NCBI GenBank assembly: GCA_041629655.1
Contig: JBFKMV010000168.1
Span: forward strand, 1-11,139
DNA length: 11,139 bases
DNA from: JBFKMV01 sp041629655
GTDB taxonomy: Bacteria > Acidobacteriota > Polarisedimenticolia > Polarisedimenticolales > Polarisedimenticolaceae
Direction: 5' to 3'
Positions within the stretch are counted from its first letter, which is position 1. Each line of letters starts with the position of its first letter. Below the pieces are notes generated by a model, which was given only the letters and a program-made list of their open reading frames with translations, was not told the DNA's origin and did no database searches. Position numbers and translations under genes: made by a program. Shown here piece by piece: positions 5,906 to 11,139 of this stretch.

Positions 5906-6297
5906 GCCGGCGGGACGAGGACCGGGACCTGGTGCGGGAGGCGCTGCGCCGCGCCGGCGAGGGAGCGGAGCCGCCGCTCGACGCGCTGCTCGACGCCGTG
6001 CCGCGGATCATGCTCGAGGCCGAACGGCGCCGTGCCGCCGAGGCGCGCCGCGACGTCCTGGCCGCGAGCATCCCCGTGGCCCGGGTCGCGATCCCGCGGT
6101 TCGCGGCGGCCGCCGTGTTGCTGGTCGCCGCGTCGGTGGCGCTGCTGTGGAGCGGGACGGGCACGAGCGGAACGGGCGACGCCGTGCAAACCGTCGCCGC
6201 CCGGAGCGTGGACACGATGCTGCTCGAGGGCAACGGGATCACCGAGGAGTGGCTGCTCCAGGCGATCCTGCAACCCGCGGCGGAGGACACGCCATGA
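5902..6297 (+). CDS. Putative single-pass anti-sigma factor
   Basis: A 131-residue protein with an acidic/basic helical cytoplasmic part (1-66), one membrane segment at about 67-84, and a short periplasmic tail (85-131). No zinc-binding HX3CX2C motif is present and the protein has no cysteine, so it is not a ZAS-type anti-sigma factor; similarity to a named family could not be recognised. The call rests on context: ATGA overlap with the ECF sigma gene before it and ATGA overlap (6294-6297) with a membrane-anchored Spy-like gene after it, plus the topology expected of an anti-sigma factor. AGGAGG at 5886-5891 supports the ATG. The tail has a conserved-looking amphipathic end (TEEWLLQAILQP) that could contact the downstream Spy-like protein. 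CnrY of the CnrYXH system is a similar short single-pass anti-sigma factor, but no sequence kinship is claimed. Confidence 0.65.
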   Translation: MSRRDEDRDLVREALRRAGEGAEPPLDALLDAVPRIMLEAERRRAAEARRDVLAASIPVARVAIPRFAAAAVLLVAASVALLWSGTGTSGTGDAVQTVAARSVDTMLLEGNGITEEWLLQAILQPAAEDTP

Positions 6298-6665
6298 TCG
6301 AGCGCACCAAGGGGTTGCTGCTGGTCGGGGCCGTGTTCCTGCTCGGGCTGGTCTGCGGCTCCGCGGCGACCGTGATCGGCGTGCGCACGGTGGCCCCGTT
6401 CCGGCCGGGGGCGGTTCCGCCGCACGAGCGACGCGGCCCCGGACCGGGCCCGGGCGGCGGACCCGACCGCCTGCTGATGCAGCTCGACCTGGACCCCGAG
6501 CAGCGCGATCGGATCGAGCAGGTCCTCGAGCGCCGCCGCGACGAGGTGCACCGGATCTTCGAGGACTCCCGCCGCGAGGTCCGCGAGCTGCTGACCGAGG
6601 AACAGCGCGTGGAGTTCGACCGCATGGGGCCGCGGCGGCAGCGCCGCGGCGGGATGCGCCCCTGA
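6294..6665 (+). CDS. Membrane-anchored Spy/CnrX-like periplasmic protein (putative sensor)
   Basis: A 123-residue protein with an N-terminal membrane anchor at about 8-30, a Pro/Gly-rich linker (about 39-57) and a short periplasmic helical hairpin. The helical part has LDLDPEQRDRIEQVLERRR at 64-82 and LLTEEQRVEF at 99-108, the paired LTXXQ-like motifs of the Spy/CpxP/CnrX group; annotated relatives are often called periplasmic heavy-metal sensors. Only two histidines (H44, H86) and few methionines are present, so the CnrX metal site is not evident and the signal may not be a metal. GGAGG at 6282-6286 stands seven bases before the ATG. The ATGA overlap with the putative anti-sigma gene suggests that the two proteins work together, the Spy-like domain sensing and the anti-sigma factor transmitting. 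It ends 3 bp before the stop codon of the convergent PerM-family gene. Confidence 0.75.
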   Translation: MIERTKGLLLVGAVFLLGLVCGSAATVIGVRTVAPFRPGAVPPHERRGPGPGPGGGPDRLLMQLDLDPEQRDRIEQVLERRRDEVHRIFEDSRREVRELLTEEQRVEFDRMGPRRQRRGGMRP

Positions 6666-6668
6666 CCG

Positions 6669-7823
6669 CTACACCAGCTCGCCGATGTACTTCTCGCGCG
6701 CCAGGCGCCAGAACACGACCAGGAACGCCGTCAGCGGGATGGCCAGGATCATCCCCAGGATGCCGCCCAGCGCCGAGCCCCAGAAGAACACCGCGACGAT
6801 GATCACCATCGGGTGCAGCCCGGTGCGGTCGCCCATGATCTTGGGCGTCAGCACGTAGCTTTCCACCAGCTGCACGACCGAGAACACCGCCAGCACCAGC
6901 GCGACCAGCAGCCAGCCCCCGCCCTGCTGGAAGTAGGCCAGCGGCAGTCCGATCCCGAGCCCGACGATGCTGCCGAGGAACGGGATGATGTTGAGCAAGC
7001 CCAGCAGCAGTCCCAGCACGAACCCGTAGCGCAGGCCGACCAGGCTGAAGCCGATCGCGTACATCAGCCCCTGCAGCAACGCGATCACGAGCTGACCGCG
7101 GAAGAACGCCACGACGATGTCGACGAACTCGTTGACCAGGTACACCACGTCCCGGCGCGTCTCGGCCTTGAGGAACGGCAGCAGGTCCTCCAGCGGCCGG
7201 GTGCGCTTCCAGTCGATCAACAGGAAGAACGCGAAGTAGACCGGCATCACGGCCCACGCGAACAACGCGCCGATCCCGCGCACGATCCCGGCCCCCGCCG
7301 ACAGCGCGCGGCCGCCGACGGCCTGCAGGCTGTCCATCATCGTGTCCTGCTGCCCCTGGGCGGCGGCCTTCAGCCGTTGCCCCCACGGGTTCTGCTCGAG
7401 GAACGTCTGCACGCGCGGCCAACGGTCCTTGAGCTGTTCGACGGTTTTCTGCCACCACTCGGGAAAGCGCGTCGCCATGTCGGAGATCTGGTCGACGGCG
7501 ATGGCGCCGAAGAACCAGCCGAAGGCGACCAGCGGCGCCAGGATCGACAGGAACACCAGCACCAGCGCCACCGCCGCGGGCAGCTTGAGCCGCTCGCGCA
7601 GCAGCCGGAAGTACGGCCGGCAGACCAGCGCCGCGACCCCGCCCACCGCCAGCGGCAACAGCACGTTCGAAAACCGCGCCAGGAACGACGCAGCCAGCCA
7701 GCCCAGGCCGGCCACCGCGCCGAGGATCACCACCACGGCCAGGATCGTCACCGCGACGGCCACGGCGGCGCGTTGGCGCGGGCCCAGGGAGAACATTCGA
7801 GAGGTCAGCGGCTCGTCCGGCAT
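6669..7823 (-). CDS. AI-2E transporter / PerM family membrane protein
   Basis: A 384-residue polytopic inner-membrane protein of the AI-2E transporter superfamily (UPF0118, PerM/TqsA/YdiK). Members have been linked to autoinducer-2 export or to ion/proton antiport, so the substrate cannot be fixed. Hydrophobic segments lie at about 20-45, 49-67, 80-108, 165-192, 223-265, 267-285, 287-310, 312-324 and 338-372, with the long soluble middle stretch typical of the family. Signature stretches are NIIPFLGSIVG at 288-298 and LTPKIMGDRTGLHPM near 325-339. A frame extension to 7928 would overlap the preceding gene by 74 bp; the ATG at 7821-7823 was chosen because it follows GGGGCGG and leaves a 31-bp gap. 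A later ATG at 7794-7796 is possible. It is the last of four leftward genes and may be co-transcribed with the SGNH gene. Confidence 0.9.
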   Translation of the reverse strand: MPDEPLTSRMFSLGPRQRAAVAVAVTILAVVVILGAVAGLGWLAASFLARFSNVLLPLAVGGVAALVCRPYFRLLRERLKLPAAVALVLVFLSILAPLVAFGWFFGAIAVDQISDMATRFPEWWQKTVEQLKDRWPRVQTFLEQNPWGQRLKAAAQGQQDTMMDSLQAVGGRALSAGAGIVRGIGALFAWAVMPVYFAFFLLIDWKRTRPLEDLLPFLKAETRRDVVYLVNEFVDIVVAFFRGQLVIALLQGLMYAIGFSLVGLRYGFVLGLLLGLLNIIPFLGSIVGLGIGLPLAYFQQGGGWLLVALVLAVFSVVQLVESYVLTPKIMGDRTGLHPMVIIVAVFFWGSALGGILGMILAIPLTAFLVVFWRLAREKYIGELV

Positions 7824-7829
7824 CCGCCC

Positions 7830-7848
7830 CGATTCTATCCCGGAATCG
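7830..7848. repeat. Inverted repeat between SGNH and PerM genes
   Basis: CGATTC (7830-7835) and GAATCG (7843-7848) are perfect six-base arms around TATCCCG. It fills most of the 31-bp gap between the SGNH hydrolase stop and the PerM start. No T-run follows on the minus strand. It may be an operator or a weak processing hairpin. Confidence 0.3.
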
Positions 7849-7854
7849 AGGCGC

Positions 7855-9978
7855 TCAGCGGCAGGTGGATTGCGAGCGGTCGCGCTCGGCGCCGGCCGAG
7901 CGGAACCCGGTCGGCGACTCGACGTCATCGACGTGACCGGTCACCACGACGTACGCCGCCTCGGTGGGCTGGTCCTCGGGTGCCACCACGATCCGCAGCC
8001 GGCCCGGCCCCGCGGCCTCCGTCGCGGCGGCACACCGCGGGCCGGCCGGCGCACCCGCGCCGTGGTCGTAGGCGCCCAGAGCGGCCAGCCGGCCGAAGTA
8101 CAGGTTGTAGCGCTGCGCCCCCGCCAGCTCGTCGAACGACACCTCGAGCGATCCGTCCGGGGCCCGGTCCACGCGCAGCCCGGTCACCTCGCCCGGCCGC
8201 GGCTTCTCCCAGCCGTAGAGGTCCAGCCACACGGCGTCCAGCTCGACGGTGTAGGCGTCGTTGCCCGGCGTGGCCGCGACCGGCGCCGCCGCCACCCGCA
8301 CCGTCGTCGTGGCCAGGTCCGCGTGTCCGGGGGGCGGCCAGTCGTAATCGGCGCCGCCGGGGGCGAGCACGGGGTTGCCGGTCAGCGTCGCGGTCGCCTC
8401 GCGCGGCGCGACGACGTCGGGCACCACGAGCAGCTCGGCGTTGCCGTAGTCGGGATCCCCGTCGGGCTTGTTCGGCCCGCCCGCGCCGACGATCGGCGTG
8501 TAGAAGTTCCAGTTCGTCGTGGTGTAGTCGTAACCGGGGCCCGGCCGGAACGTCTCGTCGAGGGAGGCCTCGATGCGGTAGAAGTCGTCCGCGACCGTGC
8601 CGCCGGTGGTGTAGCGCACGCCGGCGATCACCTTGACGATCGCGATCTCGTCGTACCAGTCGGGGAAGCCCGTGAAGCGCACCTCCTCCGAGCCGCTGCC
8701 CAGCGTGATCGACGCCGCCGCGCCGCCGTCCGCGTCATCGAAGGCCGCGGCGGGATCGACCACGGCCGCGCCGTCGCGCGTCTCCCACGTCGCCGGCAGC
8801 AGCCGCCGCACGCGCCGCAGGTAGCCGTAGCCCACCTCGTCGATCGACGTGCGTCCCAGCGCGTCGCGCGAGCCGAGATTGACGCCTCCCACCGCCTCCC
8901 AGACCTTCTCGCGCAACACCGTGTAGCCGTCGTTGTCCGGGTGGATGTTGTCGGTGCCGAAAATGTCGCGGCAGATCAAGCCCTCGAAACCGGTGCAGGC
9001 CCCGAGCAGGTCCTCGCGCGCGAACTCGGCCCGGGCCTCGTTGATCGAGACGCGCCGGGCCTGGCCCCAGGCCAGCTCGCGCAGCATGCGGTTGACGATC
9101 GGCAGCCACTCGCGGTGGAAATCGGAGGTCGGCACGCTGTCGCAGTTGTAGGTCTCGTTGTCGTACAGCGTGTTGAGCGCCACGTCGGCCCCGGGGATCC
9201 CGGCGAGCAGCGACGACAGCACCTCCTGGAGGTTCTGCCGCGCGTCGAGCACCTCCTCGACCGCGCGGTTGGTCTCGGCCTGGGTCGGGTTGCTACCGGG
9301 ATCGACGCCCAGCAGGTCGTTGCCGATGATCGAGATCGTGACCAGCTCGGGCTGTCTGTCGATCGCCCGGAAGACGTTGTTGAAGTCGTTGGACTCATCC
9401 ACCATCAGGTCGTCGGTGTGCTCGCCCTTGACGGCGTCCTCGTATAGCGGGATCGACGCGCCGGGCGTGGTGCAGGCCAGCCGCGAGCGCACCTGGTTGC
9501 TGTACCAGAACTGGCTGGAGAAGAAGCACGAGTTCCAGTTCCAGGCGATGCTGTCGCCCAGCGCGGCGAACTCCAGGCTGCCGGCACGCAGGTGGTCGAT
9601 CCCCTGGTCGAGCTTGGAAAAGCGCGGCTGGCCCACGGGGTAGGTGTAGCCCGGCGTCCCGGGCGGGAAGCCGTCGGAGCGCGACGCGCTCAGCCGCCAG
9701 CCGGCGGGATCCCGGACGCGCAGCACGTAGCATCCGTTGCCGGGCGAGAACGAGAAGCTGCCGTCGGCGGCGCTGGTCACGAGCGCGTCGACCGCACCCG
9801 TGCCGTCGCTCTGTCCCCACAGCTCGACCTCGAACCCCGAAAGCGCCGGCTCGCCCGCATCGTGGATCCCGTCGGCGTCGCGGTCCTCGAACACCGTGCC
9901 GCCCACGGTCTGCGCGCGCGCCGCCGGCGCGAGCAGGCCGAGCACCAGGATCACCAGCGCGGTGACCCGCGCCGTCAC
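7855..9978 (-). CDS. Secreted multidomain SGNH/GDSL hydrolase with SdrD_B-like and fn3-like domains
   Basis: A 707-residue secreted protein. Residues 1-22 are a signal peptide ending ARA. Residues 24-89 look like an SdrD_B/Cna-B-type beta domain (VGGTVFEDRDADGIHDAGEP). An SGNH hydrolase domain covers about 130-365: block I GDSIA with nucleophile S143, block III GND at 219-221, block V DNIHP with D343 and H346. Residues about 390-590 are a beta-rich stretch resembling extracellular jelly-roll modules (VRYTTGG, DDFYRIEAS). Residues 596-636 read as an fn3-like domain (VTGLRV, ARYNLYFG-type), and the tail GFRSAGAERDRSQSTC resembles endings common in secreted proteins of high-GC diderms. It probably hydrolyses an ester or acetyl group outside the cell; the substrate is unknown. 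The GTG start at 9976-9978 overlaps the preceding stop as GTGA and has GAGAGG at 9984-9989. Confidence 0.82.
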   Translation of the reverse strand: MTARVTALVILVLGLLAPAARAQTVGGTVFEDRDADGIHDAGEPALSGFEVELWGQSDGTGAVDALVTSAADGSFSFSPGNGCYVLRVRDPAGWRLSASRSDGFPPGTPGYTYPVGQPRFSKLDQGIDHLRAGSLEFAALGDSIAWNWNSCFFSSQFWYSNQVRSRLACTTPGASIPLYEDAVKGEHTDDLMVDESNDFNNVFRAIDRQPELVTISIIGNDLLGVDPGSNPTQAETNRAVEEVLDARQNLQEVLSSLLAGIPGADVALNTLYDNETYNCDSVPTSDFHREWLPIVNRMLRELAWGQARRVSINEARAEFAREDLLGACTGFEGLICRDIFGTDNIHPDNDGYTVLREKVWEAVGGVNLGSRDALGRTSIDEVGYGYLRRVRRLLPATWETRDGAAVVDPAAAFDDADGGAAASITLGSGSEEVRFTGFPDWYDEIAIVKVIAGVRYTTGGTVADDFYRIEASLDETFRPGPGYDYTTTNWNFYTPIVGAGGPNKPDGDPDYGNAELLVVPDVVAPREATATLTGNPVLAPGGADYDWPPPGHADLATTTVRVAAAPVAATPGNDAYTVELDAVWLDLYGWEKPRPGEVTGLRVDRAPDGSLEVSFDELAGAQRYNLYFGRLAALGAYDHGAGAPAGPRCAAATEAAGPGRLRIVVAPEDQPTEAAYVVVTGHVDDVESPTGFRSAGAERDRSQSTCR

Positions 9979-10478
9979 GGCAGCCTCTCGAACCGGCGGT
10001 GCAGGACGTAGCCGCCCCGGTTCTTCTCGCCGCCGGTGAACCGCACCGCCATGCGGCCGGCCAGCGCGCGCCCGCCGTCCGTCAGCGCGTACTCCTCCGT
10101 GATCTCGAGCACCAGATCGGAGGCGTCGGAGGGCCGCACGCGATACCGCGCCCGGATCCGGTCGCCGCCGGCGGGGCGCGACAGCTCCACGATCTCCACC
10201 GGCAACGGCCCCTCATCGTTGACGAACGCCGGCCAGGGCAGCTCCAGCGGGTCGCGATCGCCGCCGCCGCGGATCCGCACCGCGAGCTCCAGGCCGTCGC
10301 GCAACAACTCGAGGACCAGGGGCCGCTCCGGGTCGGCGAGATTGTTGGGCCCGCCCTCGTAGCGCTGCTCGACCAGCGTCCAGGTCCCGGCAAGACCCGG
10401 GCCCGGCGCGGGTAGCGGCGCGGGCGACGGGCCGGCGGCGAGCACGGAGATCAGCAGCAGGACGGCGGACAGGGGCAT
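9975..10478 (-). CDS. Small secreted protein of unknown function (lipocalin-like opening)
   Basis: A 167-residue protein not recognised as a named family. Residues 1-20 form a signal peptide rich in leucine, followed by a Pro/Ala linker to about 29. The remaining 138 residues are rich in alternating hydrophobic residues and are probably all-beta: LAGTWTLVEQRYEG at 29-42 resembles the G-x-W opening of lipocalin-like barrels, and the end GGYVLHRRFERLP resembles a closing strand. There are no cysteines. The open frame continues upstream to 10955, but that part is a shadow of the neighbouring lipoprotein gene; the ATG at 10476-10478 is chosen because it begins the signal peptide and has GGAG about ten bases upstream. 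Its stop overlaps the SGNH start as GTGA, so the two are surely co-translated and may act together outside the inner membrane. A ligand-binding role is only a guess. Confidence 0.75.
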   Translation of the reverse strand: MPLSAVLLLISVLAAGPSPAPLPAPGPGLAGTWTLVEQRYEGGPNNLADPERPLVLELLRDGLELAVRIRGGGDRDPLELPWPAFVNDEGPLPVEIVELSRPAGGDRIRARYRVRPSDASDLVLEITEEYALTDGGRALAGRMAVRFTGGEKNRGGYVLHRRFERLP

Positions 10479-10537
10479 CGACGACGGGTCTCCTGCCGTC
10501 CTTATACGCCGCCCGCGCGGCGCGCGCCATCCTCGAA

Positions 10538-11137
10538 TCAGTATCCGGGGGGACCCGGATCGCCGGGCTGGCGGTTCAGGATCCATTCCGCGATCGCGGC
10601 CAGCTCGGCATTGCTCAGCGGCGGGCCGTTCTTGGGCATCCGCGCCCCGCGCACGGAGCAGGTCTCGCCCATCGGGCACTCGCCGTCGTTCATGCAGGTC
10701 GTCGTGGTGGTCATCGAGCACACGCCGGGGTTCAGCGCGACGTCGATGCGCGGGTCGTTGACGACCTTCATGTACAGGTACGAGTCGGCGACGTTGCCCT
10801 GCACGACCCGCATGAACGCCGGGTCGATGGTGCTGGCCACGCCGAGCCGGTTCGCCCCCAGCAGGCTGTCCTGCGACTTCCCTGCCGACAGGTCGAGCCC
10901 CGCCCCCTGGATCGGCTGCGGGGTCGCGCCGGTGTGACAACCGGACAGCGCGCACTTGGGCGTGAAGATGCTGTTCTGGATCGACTCGATCGTCGGTTGC
11001 ACGCCGGGGTTGGGCGGCGGGATCACCCCACCGGTCGAGCCACCGCCGCCGCTGCTGCAGGCGCAGGCCAGCAGGAGCAGCGTGACGGGTACCGCGCTCG
11101 CGCGATCGCGTCGTGAAAGAGCCGGGAAGAATTTCAT
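10538..11137 (-). CDS. Lipoprotein with cytochrome c-like CX4CH motif and cysteine-rich insert
   Basis: A 199-residue exported lipoprotein. The signal ends in a lipobox-like LLAC with C25 as the probable lipidated cysteine (C27 is an alternative), followed by a Ser/Gly linker. The core begins IFTPKCALSGCHTG, giving C62, C67 and H68: a haem-type motif with four residues between the cysteines instead of two. SYLYMKV at 119-125, RMPKNGPPLS at 166-175 and AIAEWILNR follow, as in small cytochrome c-like domains of diderm bacteria, with M167 as the possible distal haem ligand. Between them lies an insert with four cysteines (C140, C148, C154, C160) containing DGECPMGETC, a motif style common in myxobacterial secreted proteins. 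Covalent haem is not certain. It is the first visible gene of the leftward group, 59 bp before the next gene; its ATG at 11135-11137 is 2 bp from the window edge, so its promoter and Shine-Dalgarno are outside. Confidence 0.8.
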   Translation of the reverse strand: MKFFPALSRRDRASAVPVTLLLLACACSSGGGGSTGGVIPPPNPGVQPTIESIQNSIFTPKCALSGCHTGATPQPIQGAGLDLSAGKSQDSLLGANRLGVASTIDPAFMRVVQGNVADSYLYMKVVNDPRIDVALNPGVCSMTTTTTCMNDGECPMGETCSVRGARMPKNGPPLSNAELAAIAEWILNRQPGDPGPPGY

Positions 11138-11139
11138 GA

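Noticed and set aside
7832..7837. TAGAAT (minus strand) as a -10 element for the PerM gene
   Set aside because: No reasonable -35 element lies 16-19 bases upstream and the gap to the ATG would be only about eight bases.
7824..7928. Upstream start for the PerM-family protein at 7928
   Set aside because: It would overlap the SGNH gene by 74 bp and add a Ser/Pro/Ala-rich non-conserved stretch; the ATG at 7823 fits the spacing and has a purine-rich site.
6813..9447. Two long rightward open frames (6813-8636 and 7342-9447) opposite PerM and SGNH genes
   Set aside because: Composition is Arg/His/Gln/Pro-rich without domains, and the opposite strand has clear membrane segments, signal peptide and catalytic blocks.
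10499..10537. GC-rich hairpin (GCCGC/GCGGC) with TATAAG in the 59-bp gap as a terminator or promoter
   Set aside because: No T-run follows the stem on the minus strand, and the -10-like TATAAG has no matching -35; in this composition both are expected by chance.
1..11139. tRNA, rRNA, CRISPR array, insertion sequence or attachment site
   Set aside because: No T-loop/anticodon pattern, no evenly spaced direct repeats, no transposase motifs and no flanking long inverted repeats were seen on either strand.

Overview
The window is very GC-rich, tightly packed bacterial DNA with eleven protein genes (one cut by the left edge) and little intergenic space. A lipobox lipoprotein, the lipoprotein-modifying enzyme Lgt, a lytic transglycosylase and Spy/CpxP-like periplasmic proteins point to a diderm (Gram-negative) bacterium. 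The GC content, the secreted SdrD_B/SGNH/fn3-type protein and a 'DGECPMGETC'-type cysteine motif in a haem-type lipoprotein resemble Myxococcota/'Deltaproteobacteria' or a related uncultured lineage. That placement is inference. No mobile element, RNA gene, CRISPR array or clear intrinsic terminator was found.

Region 1 (1-3240) is about lipids. The 3' end of lgt runs rightward and meets, within 9 bp, a leftward cassette of three overlapping genes: fatty acyl-AMP ligase (FAAL), PlsC-type acyltransferase and acyl carrier protein. The likely flow is fatty acid to acyl-AMP to acyl-ACP, then acyl transfer to an unknown acceptor. A sigma70-like promoter lies in a small AT-rich island just before the FAAL gene.

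Region 2 (3239-4655) carries a short exported lytic transglycosylase and a DUF423 membrane protein, both leftward. Between them is the only long gene-free stretch (3923-4283), which is unusually rich in inverted repeats, two of them mutually exclusive.

Region 3 (4656-6665) is a rightward four-gene unit: secreted Spy/CpxP-like protein, ECF sigma factor, short single-pass putative anti-sigma factor, and membrane-anchored Spy/CpxP-like protein. The last three genes are joined by ATGA overlaps (the sigma gene follows the first by 23 bp). The layout resembles CnrYXH-type envelope or metal sensing systems. An ECF-like promoter candidate and a perfect 7-bp-arm inverted repeat lie ahead of it.

Region 4 (6669-11137) is a leftward group: an atypical haem-motif lipoprotein, a small secreted protein of unknown function, a 707-residue secreted SGNH-hydrolase multidomain protein (GTGA overlap with the preceding gene), and an AI-2E/PerM-family membrane protein. 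It converges on region 3 with 3 bp between stop codons. The most distinctive items are the sigma/anti-sigma/Spy operon, the FAAL-PlsC-ACP cassette, the structured leader and the CX4CH lipoprotein. Each is a variant or combination of known families; nothing seen proves a wholly new system.
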